Source: CAZEAC01 sp964510065
GTDB taxonomy: Bacteria > Bdellovibrionota_C > UBA2361 > CAIXSY01
Direction: 5' to 3'
DNA: 58,778 bases
Assembly (NCBI GenBank): GCA_964510065.1
Contig: CAZEAC010000027.1
Span: 1-58,778 of the forward strand
The position numbers and the translations under genes are program-made. The notes beneath the pieces were generated by a model. That model was not told the DNA's origin, did not search any database, and was given only the letters and a program-made list of their open reading frames with translations. How positions within the stretch are numbered: the stretch's first letter is position 1; every line of letters begins with the position of its first letter. Positions 41,461 to 49,898 of this stretch are shown here, piece by piece.

Positions 41461-41473
41461 CGCCCTTCGGGCG
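41461..41473 (+). promoter_or_regulatory. GC-rich hairpin in the his leader
   Basis: CGCCC and GGGCG enclose a TTC loop. It lies between the leader peptide and hisG. The T-run (about 41491-41497) is 17 bases further on, too far for a simple intrinsic terminator, so this may be part of an attenuator or antiterminator structure. Confidence 0.35.
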
Positions 41474-41552
41474 ATTCAAATTCATAAGTTTCTTTTTTCG
41501 GTAGCCATCGCAGTTTGGTCGTATTCGGTGGTGAATGTATTGAGGTTTGCGT

Positions 41553-42413
41553 ATGGAATCCTTGCTTCGTATTGGTGTTCAAAAATCAGGAAGGCTTCTT
41601 GAGGACTCGCTCGAGTTACTTAAGGCCTGTGACCTGGATTTCGAACGAGGGCGCGGGAGTTCGCTGCGGGTATTCGCAGAGAACTTTCCGGCGGAGCTCC
41701 TGTTCCTTCGAGATGATGATATCCCGGGCTATGTCGTCGATGGGACAATTGATTGTGGAATTGTCGGAGAAAACATTATCGCCGAGGCCGAATCGCCGGT
41801 GCTTATTCTGGAAAAGCTCGGCTTCTCGAAATGTAGGCTCTCAATTTCTGTCCCAAAGGGAAGTGCTTTCTCTGACTCGCGTGCACTTGACGGACTTCGT
41901 ATCGCGAGCGCATACCCGAGGTTGCTCACTCGCTATCTGAAGCGTAATGAAATCAAAGCCTCTATTCACGAAATGAGCGGGTCGGTTGAGATTGCGCCAA
42001 GCATAGGTCTCGCAGACGCAGTCTGCGATCTTGTCAGCTCTGGTTCAACCCTGCTCATGAATGGACTTCGCGAGCTTGAGAGTATCTTTACTTCAGAGGC
42101 TGTCTTTGTGGCGGCGCAGACGTTGCAGGAGCCGACAGCAGCCATCCTCAAGAGCCTTCTCTTTCGGATTCGCGCGGTAAAGCGTGCCAAAAATTGCAAA
42201 TATATTCTGCTTAATATTAGGACTGAGAGGGTACCGGAAATTGCGGATCTTATTCCCGGACTTAGAAGTCCAACGGTGCTGCCGCTTTCGGAACCGGGTT
42301 GGAGTTCGGTTCATGCCGTTGTGGAGGATCAAGAGTTTTGGAAAAAGATAGAGCTCTTAAAGAGCTTGGGGGCCGAGGGCATCCTCGTGTGTGGTGTTGA
42401 AAAATTGATGTAG
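41553..42413 (+). CDS. hisG: ATP phosphoribosyltransferase, long form
   Basis: 286 residues from the ATG at 41553, with TGAGG at seven bases; a TTG at 41547 is less likely. It catalyses the first step of histidine synthesis, joining PRPP to ATP. N-terminal periplasmic-binding-like lobes: LRIGVQKSGRL, the PRPP-contacting DGTIDCGIVGENII, ASAYPRLLTRYL, and the PRPP loop with EIAPSIGLADAVCDLVSSGSTLLMNGLRE. Residues about 215-286 are the C-terminal ACT-like regulatory domain (YILLNIRTERVPEIADLIPGLRSPTVLPL), so this is the self-sufficient HisG(L) type that needs no HisZ and is inhibited by histidine. Confidence 0.96.
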   Translation: MESLLRIGVQKSGRLLEDSLELLKACDLDFERGRGSSLRVFAENFPAELLFLRDDDIPGYVVDGTIDCGIVGENIIAEAESPVLILEKLGFSKCRLSISVPKGSAFSDSRALDGLRIASAYPRLLTRYLKRNEIKASIHEMSGSVEIAPSIGLADAVCDLVSSGSTLLMNGLRELESIFTSEAVFVAAQTLQEPTAAILKSLLFRIRAVKRAKNCKYILLNIRTERVPEIADLIPGLRSPTVLPLSEPGWSSVHAVVEDQEFWKKIELLKSLGAEGILVCGVEKLM

Positions 42414-42422
42414 GAGCAACCT

Positions 42423-43712
42423 ATGAAGGTATTGAGATTCCCAGATGATAATCAATTGGCCTCGTTATTTCTTCGAGCGAAAGCGTCGGAAGATGAGGAG
42501 GTGCGCCAAACGACGCGGAAGATTCTCACGGAAGTTCGGCAACGTGGAGACGCCGCGGTTGTCGACTATTCAAAACAATTCGGTGGGACTGCGCGCGCGC
42601 TGCGCTATTCAGACACCGAGATAGTCGCTGCGGCAGAATCCTGTCCCGAGCAGTTACGCGCCAGTATAAAGAAGGCCGCGCAGAATATCGCACGTTTTCA
42701 CGAAGCGCAGCGCGAGGTCTCAAAAGAGGTTGTGGTGGATGTTGGTATTACGGCATGGCGGCGAAGCGTCTCGATAGATTGTGTAGGGCTTTATGTCCCC
42801 GGCGGTACGGCACCTCTCTTTTCAACGCTTCTAATGTTGGCCGTACCGGCGAAGATTGCGGGATGTTTACGGATCGTTGTTGCGACGCCACCGCGGTTCG
42901 ACGGAACCCTCGAGCCGAGCGTGGCGTACTGTATGCAGCTTCTTAGCCTAAATGACTGTTTTGCAGTGGGTGGAGCCCAGGCGATTGCAGCGCTTGCCTA
43001 CGGTACAGAGAGTGTCCCTCGAGTTGATAAAATTCTCGGTCCTGGGAACAGATATGTAACCAAGGCCAAAGCAATTGTTGCAAGCGAAGGAGTCGGCATT
43101 GATATGCTTTCGGGTCCCTCCGAACTTCTTGTCATTGCGGACGAAAGCGCCAATCCGGCAANNNNNNNNNNATGGGTTGCCGCCGATCTGCTGTCGCAGG
43201 CGGAGCATGGTTCTGATAGCCAGGTGCTCCTGCTCACGACCTCCGAGCGTGTGCTTGGTGAAACTCTCTCGGAGGTTGAGAGGCAGGTCCAAGCACTTCC
43301 CCGCGCGGGCTTTGCAAAGGGCGCGCTTCAAGAAAGCGCGGCGATACTTGTACAGAGCGTCGATCAGGCGATCGATATCTCCAACCGCTATGCTCCTGAG
43401 CACCTGCTGCTTGCGGTCGAAGATGCAAGAGCGCTTTCGACACGGGTACGTAACGCAGGGTCGGTTTTTGTCGGCAACTACACGGCAGAATCAGTGGGAG
43501 ACTACGCTTCCGGCACAAATCACTGCCTTCCAACTTTGGGAGGTGTCCGCATGCAGGCGGGAGTTTCACTTGATAGCTTTGTAAAGAAAATTACCTTTCA
43601 AGAACTTGACGCTGAAGGGCTCGCCGCAATTGGCTCGACAGTAGTTGTCATGGCTGAAGCCGAGGGGCTACGCGGTCACGCCGAAGCGATTAAAATACGA
43701 GGTGTCTCATGA
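42423..43712 (+). CDS. hisD: Histidinol dehydrogenase
   Basis: 429 residues including four unknown ones at a 10-N gap. It oxidises L-histidinol to L-histidine with NAD, the last two steps. Motifs: IARFHEAQ, VGLYVPGGTAPLFSTLLMLAVPAKIAGC, FAVGGAQAIAALAYGTESVPRVDKILGPGNRYVTKAK, GIDMLSGPSELLVIADESANPA, AADLLSQAEHGSDSQ with zinc-binding residues, NRYAPEHLLL, AGSVFVGNYTAESVGDYASGTNHCLPT. TGTAGGAGC provides the ribosome binding site. The frame is kept across the N run, but the family expects no residues between NPA and WVAADLL, so the gap length is not real. The hisCB start overlaps its stop (ATGA). Confidence 0.96.
   Translation: MKVLRFPDDNQLASLFLRAKASEDEEVRQTTRKILTEVRQRGDAAVVDYSKQFGGTARALRYSDTEIVAAAESCPEQLRASIKKAAQNIARFHEAQREVSKEVVVDVGITAWRRSVSIDCVGLYVPGGTAPLFSTLLMLAVPAKIAGCLRIVVATPPRFDGTLEPSVAYCMQLLSLNDCFAVGGAQAIAALAYGTESVPRVDKILGPGNRYVTKAKAIVASEGVGIDMLSGPSELLVIADESANPAXXXXWVAADLLSQAEHGSDSQVLLLTTSERVLGETLSEVERQVQALPRAGFAKGALQESAAILVQSVDQAIDISNRYAPEHLLLAVEDARALSTRVRNAGSVFVGNYTAESVGDYASGTNHCLPTLGGVRMQAGVSLDSFVKKITFQELDAEGLAAIGSTVVVMAEAEGLRGHAEAIKIRGVS
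43162..43171. other. Run of 10 N inside hisD (assembly gap)
   Basis: Ten undetermined bases flanked by single A on each side. Translated they give four unknown residues where related enzymes have none, so the flanking contigs probably abut or overlap here. Confidence 0.95.
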
Positions 43713-45358
43713 GCGCGATTATTGACCTTATCAGGCCGCATTTGCGAAGCATTGAGAAATATGTCACTGCGCGAGATGAGTTTACGGGGGACGCGAGAGT
43801 ATTTCTCGATGCGAATGAAAACTCCTTCGGTGCCCCGATAAAAGCCGGACTTGCCAGTGCCTTACACCGCTATCCTGATCCGCTCGCACGAGGCGTCAGG
43901 CGCCTTGTCGCGGAGTGGCGAGGAGTTCCCGAAGCAAATATCGCGCTTGGAAATGGCTCGGATGAATTAATTGAGTTGCTCATTCGAGCTTTCTGTACGC
44001 CTGGACAGGACTCTATTGCAGTTTTGTGTCCGACATACGGTATGTACAGGGTCGCCGCCTGCATTCATGACGTGTCGGTAATCGAGGTTCCATTGGTCGA
44101 TGAGTTTGCGCTCGATGCCGATGCTCTAATGATGGCCGTGCAAGACTCGACAAAAATTGTGTTCCTCTGCAATCCGAATAATCCGACTGGCAATGTGCTT
44201 AATCGTGGCGAAATTCTAAAGTTGCTGGAGCGGTTTTCAGGTGTGCTGGTGATTGACGAAGCGTATATCGACTTTTGTAAAGACCAGAGTTTCCTCCCTG
44301 ATCTACTTTGCTATCCGCGGCTTGTAATCTTGCAGACGTTCTCTAAGGCATGGGGGCTTGCGGGAGCGCGCTGCGGATTGATGTTTGCTGACAGTTCGCT
44401 GATTGAGCTTCTTCAGAAGATCAAGCTACCCTATAATTTGAGCACTCTCACGCAAAGAGCGGTACTAGAAGCTCTGCGGAGTTTACCTCGAACTCTCTTT
44501 GATCGGGTGCGAGAATTGTGTGTCGAACGTGAGCGACTTTCGTCATTGCTCGTGAATTCTCCCCATGTAGCGCGAATCTACCCATCTTGCGCCAACTTCC
44601 TTCTCGTAAAGACGCACAATCCGAGCGCGTGCCTACGCCTGCTCTCTGAGCGCGGAGTAATAGTGCGAGATCGCTCGACCCTTCGCGGATGTGAAGGGTG
44701 CTTACGAATTACCGTCGGCACTCGAGCGGAAAATAATAGTGTGCTTGAGGCGCTCGGGGTTCCCGTGGCAGTTTGTGCATCCGAGAGGACCGGCGAAGTC
44801 CGCCGTGAGACCTCTGAGACGGAGATCGTGGCATGGGTTTCGCTCGATGGGCAGGGGCGAACAGATTTGAGGAGCGGCGTACCGTTCCTTGACCATATGT
44901 TGGATCAGCTGGCGCGCCATTCAGGGCTGGATCTCTCGCTCTATGTTCGCGGGGATCTTGAAGTTGATGCGCATCACAGTATTGAGGATACAGCCCTTGT
45001 AATAGGTGAAGCAATTCGCAAAGCGCTCGGTGATAAACGAGGGATAGAGCGTTATGGATTTGTTCTCCCGCTAGACGAAGCAAAGACAGGGATTACGCTC
45101 GACCTCTCGGGAAGGCCCTATCTCAAATGGAGCGCGCGTTTTTCGGGACCTGCGATTGGAGCCATGCCGACGGAAATGATACAGCATTTTTTCTACTCGA
45201 TGTGTCAAGCGCTTGGCGCGACGCTCCATGTTGAAGCGAGTGGCGAAAACGATCACCACATCTGCGAGAGCATTTTTAAGTGTTTTGCACGGACACTTAA
45301 GCAGGCGATTAGCAGAGGTACTAGCGCGCAGCTGCCGAGCACAAAGGGGGTATTATGA
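43709..45358 (+). CDS. hisCB: Fused histidinol-phosphate aminotransferase / imidazoleglycerol-phosphate dehydratase
   Basis: 549 residues, one uninterrupted frame. Residues 1-355 are HisC, a PLP aminotransferase: LDANENSFGAP, YPDPLARGVRRLVAEW, NIALGNGSDELIELLIRAFC, FLCNPNNPTGNVL, VLVIDEAYIDFC, and the PLP lysine 213 in TFSKAWGLAGARCG. Residues about 360-549 are HisB dehydratase: VSLDGQGRTDLRSGVPFLDHMLDQLARHSGLDL, DAHHSIEDTALVIGEA, PLDEAK, DLSGRPYL, TEMIQHFF, HVEASGENDHHICESIFK, with both His-x-x-E manganese sites. There is no HisB phosphatase domain. HisC makes histidinol phosphate, HisB imidazole-acetol phosphate; the two steps are consecutive, so a fusion could channel the intermediate. Linker between domains is only about 10 residues. 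Confidence 0.95.
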   Translation: MSAIIDLIRPHLRSIEKYVTARDEFTGDARVFLDANENSFGAPIKAGLASALHRYPDPLARGVRRLVAEWRGVPEANIALGNGSDELIELLIRAFCTPGQDSIAVLCPTYGMYRVAACIHDVSVIEVPLVDEFALDADALMMAVQDSTKIVFLCNPNNPTGNVLNRGEILKLLERFSGVLVIDEAYIDFCKDQSFLPDLLCYPRLVILQTFSKAWGLAGARCGLMFADSSLIELLQKIKLPYNLSTLTQRAVLEALRSLPRTLFDRVRELCVERERLSSLLVNSPHVARIYPSCANFLLVKTHNPSACLRLLSERGVIVRDRSTLRGCEGCLRITVGTRAENNSVLEALGVPVAVCASERTGEVRRETSETEIVAWVSLDGQGRTDLRSGVPFLDHMLDQLARHSGLDLSLYVRGDLEVDAHHSIEDTALVIGEAIRKALGDKRGIERYGFVLPLDEAKTGITLDLSGRPYLKWSARFSGPAIGAMPTEMIQHFFYSMCQALGATLHVEASGENDHHICESIFKCFARTLKQAISRGTSAQLPSTKGVL

Positions 45359-45936
45359 GAGTTGCAGTTGTCGATTACGGGGCCGGTAATATTTGTTCGC
45401 TTCTCTTTGCATTGAAGCGGCTCGGAGTTTCGGCGATTGTCAGTCGCGAGCCTGGCACGCTTTCGGCCGCCGATAAGGTAATCATTCCTGGGGTGGGAGA
45501 AGCAGGCGCGGCAATGCGCGAACTTCGCCGAGCTGGGTTGATCGAAGCACTTCGTGGCTTTGTACGACCTCTTTTGGGAATTTGTCTAGGCCTCCAGGTG
45601 CTTTGCGAATACTCGGAAGAGGGCGACACGGAGTGCCTTGGGATTTTTAGAGGCCGGGTGTGTCGCTTTGCAAACGGCCCTAAGGTGCCGCATGTGGGAT
45701 GGAACCGAATTGAGGAGTTGCGAGGGGCCCTATTTAAGGGCGTTCCGAGCCGTTCATACGTGTACTACTCGCACAGTTTTTTCGCGCCTTTGTCTTCGCA
45801 AAGTGAGGCAGTTACTCATTACGGAGCAACTTTCTCCGCTGCGCTTGTCGAACGGAATTTTTTCGGAGTGCAGTTTCACCCCGAGAAAAGCGGCGCAGTG
45901 GGCGCTCAGATACTAAGCAATTTTTTATCGTTATAA
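45355..45936 (+). CDS. hisH: Imidazole glycerol phosphate synthase, glutaminase subunit
   Basis: 193 residues; the ATG overlaps the hisCB stop (ATGA). It releases ammonia from glutamine for HisF. Class I glutamine amidotransferase: VAVVDYGAGNICSLLFALKRLG, VIIPGVGEAGAAM, the nucleophile Cys 77 in LLGICLGLQVL, VPHVGWN, YVYYSHSFF, and the catalytic His-Glu pair in VQFHPEKSG. All residues of the triad are present. hisA begins 17 bases downstream; usually hisH and hisF are partners and both are in this operon. Confidence 0.96.
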   Translation: MRVAVVDYGAGNICSLLFALKRLGVSAIVSREPGTLSAADKVIIPGVGEAGAAMRELRRAGLIEALRGFVRPLLGICLGLQVLCEYSEEGDTECLGIFRGRVCRFANGPKVPHVGWNRIEELRGALFKGVPSRSYVYYSHSFFAPLSSQSEAVTHYGATFSAALVERNFFGVQFHPEKSGAVGAQILSNFLSL

Positions 45937-45953
45937 TTTGCAGAGAAGTTTTT

Positions 45954-46673
45954 ATGTTTATATATCCGGCAATTGACATCATGGAAGGTTGCGCGGTGCG
46001 GCTTGTACAGGGCAGGTTTGCAGACCCGACAGTATATCCCGAAACTCCGCTTGAAATAGCCAAGCGCTATGAGGATGCGGGACTTTCTAGGCTTCATCTC
46101 GTTGATTTGGATGGAGCGCGCAACCGCACAATAATCAATTACAAGACGATTGAAGCGATCGCCAGTCGCACCAACCTTCAAATAGATTTTGGAGGAGGAG
46201 TGCAGAGTGAGCAGGATATAGCGCTTGCATTTGAGTGCGGCGCCGCCCAGGTCAATATTGGCACTGCTGCAGTGCGTGAACAATCTCGTTTTTGCGAATG
46301 GCTGCATCGTTTTGGCGCCTCGCGAATAATTTTAGCTGCTGATGTTCGCAGTGGAAAAATAGTTATGTCGGGATGGGAAGAGAATTGTGAAATTTCAGCG
46401 AATGACTTTGTCAAATACTGGCTTGAGCGAGGGGTGGAAATCGTAAGCTGCACCAGCGTCGAAAATGACGGAACGATGAAAGGGCCAGCTATCACACTAT
46501 ATCAGCAGCTGTGCGGATGCTTCCCCGAGGCAAAACTAATCGCGAGTGGGGGAGTCGCGGCCTTGTCGGATCTTGAGAAGTTATCAAGCCTATCATTATA
46601 CGGGGTAATAATTGGCAGAGCTCTTCTTGAGGGTAAGATCAGTGCCTCTGTAGTGGGAGCAATTCAATGTTAA
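45954..46673 (+). CDS. hisA: Phosphoribosylformimino-5-aminoimidazole carboxamide ribotide isomerase
   Basis: 239 residues, a beta-alpha barrel. YPAIDIMEGCAVRLVQGRF has the catalytic Asp at the end of strand 1; LHLVDLDGARN, IDFGGGVQSEQDI and the phosphate-binding IASGGVAALSDLEKL plus GVIIGRALLEGKI fit HisA. The second catalytic Asp lies in IILAADVRSGKI (usually D-V or D-A). It opens the ribose of ProFAR. The gene overlaps hisF by seven bases. Confidence 0.95.
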   Translation: MFIYPAIDIMEGCAVRLVQGRFADPTVYPETPLEIAKRYEDAGLSRLHLVDLDGARNRTIINYKTIEAIASRTNLQIDFGGGVQSEQDIALAFECGAAQVNIGTAAVREQSRFCEWLHRFGASRIILAADVRSGKIVMSGWEENCEISANDFVKYWLERGVEIVSCTSVENDGTMKGPAITLYQQLCGCFPEAKLIASGGVAALSDLEKLSSLSLYGVIIGRALLEGKISASVVGAIQC

Positions 46674-47419
46674 GTAAGAGAATTATTGCGGCGCTTGATG
46701 TTAAAAATGGGCGCACAGTAAAGGGTGTTCAGTTTAAAGAGCTGGTCGACGCGGGCGATCCAGTTGAGCTTGCGTATCGCTACTCCGAAGAGGGAGCCGA
46801 TGAGATCGTGCTCCTTGATATACGTGCAACTGAAGAGGGCCGTGGTACCATGCTCGAAGTTGTCCAAGGAATAGCCCAGGTGCTCTCGATTCCGTGTACC
46901 GTTGGTGGTGGCGTGCGCAACCAGAAAGATGTCTCGCAGCTTCTTTCAGCGGGAGCAGATAAGATATTTCTTAATTCCGCTTTTCTTGCAGTACCGGATC
47001 TGATCGATAAACTTGTAAAAGAGTTTGGCTCGCAGTGTATTGTCGCGGCAATTGATGCTCGTCACGAAGCCGGGCAATGGACAGTTTATAGCTCTGGCGG
47101 AAAAGTCAGGACTTCTCGTGAGCTTTTCGCGTGGGCTCGCGAAGTGTCCGAGAGAGGCGTTGGCGAGATTCTTTTTACCTCGATGAATCACGATGGCACG
47201 CAGAACGGCTTTGCGTGCGAAGTAACTGGGCAACTCTCAAGGAATCTTCCCATTCAGGTAATCGCATCTGGTGGCGCGGGCACCGAACGTCATTTTCTCG
47301 ATGTCTTTAACGCCGGCGCAGATGCCGCGCTTGCGGCAAGCGTTTTTCACTATAGGAAGTTAAGTTTCAGCAGTCTAAAGAAGTTCCTCAGCGACCGCGG
47401 AGTAGAGGTAAGAATATGA
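46667..47419 (+). CDS. hisF: Imidazole glycerol phosphate synthase, cyclase subunit
   Basis: 250 residues, a beta-alpha barrel partner of HisH. RIIAALDVKNGRTVKGVQF holds the first catalytic Asp (family: CLDVKDGRVVKG), DEIVLLDIRAT, IPCTVGGGVRNQKDVSQLL, ADKIFLNSAF, the second catalytic Asp in IVAAIDARHE, FTSMNHDGTQNGF and VIASGGAGTERHFLDVF follow. It makes IGP and AICAR; AICAR returns to purine synthesis. Its start lies inside the end of hisA and its stop overlaps the hisIE start (ATGA). Confidence 0.96.
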   Translation: MLSKRIIAALDVKNGRTVKGVQFKELVDAGDPVELAYRYSEEGADEIVLLDIRATEEGRGTMLEVVQGIAQVLSIPCTVGGGVRNQKDVSQLLSAGADKIFLNSAFLAVPDLIDKLVKEFGSQCIVAAIDARHEAGQWTVYSSGGKVRTSRELFAWAREVSERGVGEILFTSMNHDGTQNGFACEVTGQLSRNLPIQVIASGGAGTERHFLDVFNAGADAALAASVFHYRKLSFSSLKKFLSDRGVEVRI

Positions 47420-48018
47420 AGATCGATTTTCAAAAGGGTGGTGGGTTGGTGCCAGCAATTATTCAAGACGCTGAAAGTCTTAAGGTACTCATGCTTGGTT
47501 ATATGAATGAAGAGGCGCTCGCGCGTACACTCGAGCAGCGTCGAGTGCATTTCTACAGTCGGTCGAAGCGGCGGCTTTGGATGAAAGGAGAGCAGTCGGG
47601 TAATGTCTTGGAGCTGCGAGACATCGCGCATGATTGTGATAATGACACGATTTTGATTAAAGTAACTGTTCGAGGGCCAGTGTGTCACACTGGTTCGCAG
47701 AGCTGTTTTGGAGACACAGAGCCCGTCGGAGTTTCGTTTCTCAATCGACTGCAAGATCTGATTGAGTCGCGTAAAATGTCTTCTCCCGACAACTCTTATA
47801 CCGCAAAGCTTTTCTCGATGGGGATTGACCGGATTGCGCAGAAAATAGGCGAAGAGGCTACCGAGGTAGTTATCGCAGCAAAAAACAGTGAAGTGAGGCC
47901 TCTTCTTAACGAGAGTGCGGATCTCCTTTTTCACCTGAGCGTGCTTCTAAGCTCGCGAGGGCTAAGGCTTGAAGAAGTCATTTCGATCCTTCAGGAGCGA
48001 TCCAGAAAACATGCGTAA
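47416..48018 (+). CDS. hisIE: Bifunctional phosphoribosyl-AMP cyclohydrolase / phosphoribosyl-ATP pyrophosphatase
   Basis: 200 residues. Residues 1-110 are HisI: VPAIIQDAESLKVLMLGYMNEEAL, HFYSRSKRRLWMKGEQSGNVLEL, HDCDNDTILIKV, GPVCHTGSQSCF with the zinc Cys. Residues 111-200 are HisE, a MazG-like helical domain: SYTAKLFSMGIDRIAQKIGEEATEVVIAAKN, ESADLLFHLSVLL. The two enzymes carry out steps 2 and 3 of histidine synthesis. It is the last gene of the operon; all genes needed except a histidinol-phosphate phosphatase are present. After the stop comes a GC-rich stretch (CTCGCGCGCCTCGCGGGC) without a T-run. Confidence 0.95.
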   Translation: MKIDFQKGGGLVPAIIQDAESLKVLMLGYMNEEALARTLEQRRVHFYSRSKRRLWMKGEQSGNVLELRDIAHDCDNDTILIKVTVRGPVCHTGSQSCFGDTEPVGVSFLNRLQDLIESRKMSSPDNSYTAKLFSMGIDRIAQKIGEEATEVVIAAKNSEVRPLLNESADLLFHLSVLLSSRGLRLEEVISILQERSRKHA

Positions 48019-48065
48019 CCCGCAAATCTCACCAGGCATCTCGCGCGCCTCGCGGGCTTCGGCCC

Positions 48066-49022
48066 CTACGGATTGTCTGCACCACTGATTCGTGGCGCAG
48101 GTCGCCCTTTTTTCGGGCGCGGAGCATTCCAAAGTTCCGTCGGTTTTGTATTTTCAAGCGAGTACTGAATGTGCGGTGGAAGCTCGGGAAAATAATCTAG
48201 TTTCGTGAGGCGTTCAAGTTCATGAACGCTGTTGAGCGCTTCAACAAGTTCGCCTTTAGGGTGTTGTCCAATAGTAAAAGGCAGTAAACGAATGCGATCG
48301 CCGTCTTCGTCGATTATTATCTTGTAAAATGCATCGGCGAGATCGGTTTTATGCTTTCCAACAAATTCGCGATTATCGTCAAAAATTGGACCAGCGATCT
48401 GCCAGGTTCCATCGAAAGCGTTTGCGAAATAGTCGCATTCGAGATTCTCAGTCTTCTTCCACATGCCAAGGTTCGCGTCTTTATGCATTGCCACGACGTT
48501 GTACACGGCAAATGTTTCTACCTGTGCCGCGCTTCCATAGCGTGAAGCTATCGCATAGTTCGGCGCAAGGTGGCCGAAGTGGTAGCCGGTATTCGCTAAG
48601 AAGTTTCCGGGGATGCCTGGAATTCTTGGGTCGGCGTAGAAGCCTGATGGCCGTTTGGGAGTATTGTCATCATGCCAACCAACCGGACCTTTCTTTGGTA
48701 GAAAGTAACAAACATATAGTGGGTTCTTTCGTTCGTTGAGGTCGTAGCCCACGATAAAGCCTGAGTTTGTTATCACGATGAGTGGCTTGGCATATCTCGG
48801 AAGTCCTCCGTAAATATGGGTGGGCGGCTTCTTTTGACGGTCCTTCACATATCGCTGCTCTTCTTGTCTCGCGAGTTCAGGAGAAAACTTCTCTCGCGAG
48901 GGCAATTGAGAATTTGAGAGATCGTCATTGCGCCATAGCTTAGAAGAAGGCGTATCCCTAAGAAAAAGAGTGCTCAGGCATAGTAGGCCAATGCTCAGTC
49001 TGACTTTATTCTGACGATCCAT
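48066..49022 (-). CDS. Exported DNA/RNA non-specific endonuclease (NUC1 / beta-beta-alpha metal family)
   Basis: 318 residues from the ATG at 49022; a TTG at 49043 would add seven. Residues 1-28 look like a signal peptide or anchor (VRLSIGLLCLSTLFL). The core has NSGFIVGYDLNERKNPLYVCYFL, then GYHFGHLAPNYAIASRYG (about 148-165), which matches the DRGHLAPAAD active site with the His kept but Asp-Arg replaced by His-Phe, then NVVAMHKDANLGMWKKTENLE, the metal-binding Asn-x7-N-x2-W motif, and IAGPIFDDNREFVG. It should cut nucleic acids in the periplasm or outside. The C-terminal 45 residues are Pro/Arg-rich. It converges on the his operon and its start region faces the unknown gene at 49122. Confidence 0.8.
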   Translation of the reverse strand: MDRQNKVRLSIGLLCLSTLFLRDTPSSKLWRNDDLSNSQLPSREKFSPELARQEEQRYVKDRQKKPPTHIYGGLPRYAKPLIVITNSGFIVGYDLNERKNPLYVCYFLPKKGPVGWHDDNTPKRPSGFYADPRIPGIPGNFLANTGYHFGHLAPNYAIASRYGSAAQVETFAVYNVVAMHKDANLGMWKKTENLECDYFANAFDGTWQIAGPIFDDNREFVGKHKTDLADAFYKIIIDEDGDRIRLLPFTIGQHPKGELVEALNSVHELERLTKLDYFPELPPHIQYSLENTKPTELWNAPRPKKGRPAPRISGADNP

Positions 49023-49121
49023 TGCTTTTTTAAAGGACCGCAATTGTAATGCTTTTGGGGGTTCTAATCAAATCGGATGGTTACATCACCATTTGCTTTG
49101 CAACCTCCATAACTTGCTTGT

Positions 49122-49808
49122 ATGGGCATGCCGGCTACATCGCTTGTAATCTCAAAGAAGCTTAGGCTTGAAGATATCGCCTGGCCTCGGGTTTTGGAGC
49201 GCATGGCGGGAACCTTTAAGATTGATTTCTTCAAGGCAGATGAGCAGCTAAAACATTTTTTAATACGACTTCGAAGACCGTTTAATCTCGCCTGGTTTAT
49301 CTCACAGTCGTTGTCGCTATCCGACAATATAATACTGTCGTGTGTATGCGAAGTGCATGGCGCAGATACTATTGAGCTCTGGTACGAGCGAAGTATTCAC
49401 CTTGGGCCTCTTGCCATTACCTATTTTCAGGAGAGCCGCTTTACTCCAAAAATCCCGAGGGGCACAAAGGAACGCAGAGGCACTGGCGAAACAAGAATTG
49501 TTCTTGGCTTTTTGAGTAAGCGACTCGAAGTGCAAAGTTTTCTTTGCTGTCTGGGGATGCAGTTTCTTTTCTTTTCGCTTGGCGTCTTTCTGTATGTATT
49601 AATAGGGGGACTACTCATTTATGGTCTCTCGGTATTTATACTTTTTCTACACCATCCAATTTCCGTGTTACGCTCGGCATTGCATAATCCGAAAATTGGG
49701 CTTGCACTCTTGGGATTTCTCAGCGCCATCGCCGCGATAAGCGGTCGAGCAATCGCGAACGTAAGCCGACTTCTGTGGCGGCGCCTTGCTTCGATACGTA
49801 AGCGCTAA
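49122..49808 (+). CDS. Hypothetical membrane protein
   Basis: 228 residues from the ATG at 49122 (another ATG two codons on). Residues 1-140 are soluble, starting with basic and amphipathic helices and a segment of beta strands (LVISKKLRLEDIAW, RIVLGFLSKRLEVQSFL). Residues about 145-172 and 190-205 are two strong hydrophobic stretches (CCLGMQFLFFSLGVFLYVLIGGLLIYGLSVFILFL and IGLALLGFLSAIAAIS), and the tail is very basic (RLLWRRLASIRKR). A soluble domain with a C-terminal membrane hairpin is the best description. No family is recognised. Codon use fits the neighbours. It precedes the creD-like gene by 90 bases. Confidence 0.55.
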   Translation: MGMPATSLVISKKLRLEDIAWPRVLERMAGTFKIDFFKADEQLKHFLIRLRRPFNLAWFISQSLSLSDNIILSCVCEVHGADTIELWYERSIHLGPLAITYFQESRFTPKIPRGTKERRGTGETRIVLGFLSKRLEVQSFLCCLGMQFLFFSLGVFLYVLIGGLLIYGLSVFILFLHHPISVLRSALHNPKIGLALLGFLSAIAAISGRAIANVSRLLWRRLASIRKR

Positions 49809-49898
49809 ATCACATTTCACCAAATTTTCACGGGCAATTCATCTGCAATTCAAGCTGTTGTGAGACTCTATTCACATAGTAATCGTGAAGTAGGGCAA

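Noticed and set aside
41461..41497. Classical intrinsic terminator in the his leader
   Set aside because: The T-run is about 17 bases beyond the short hairpin, so I list only the hairpin and treat attenuation as a hypothesis.
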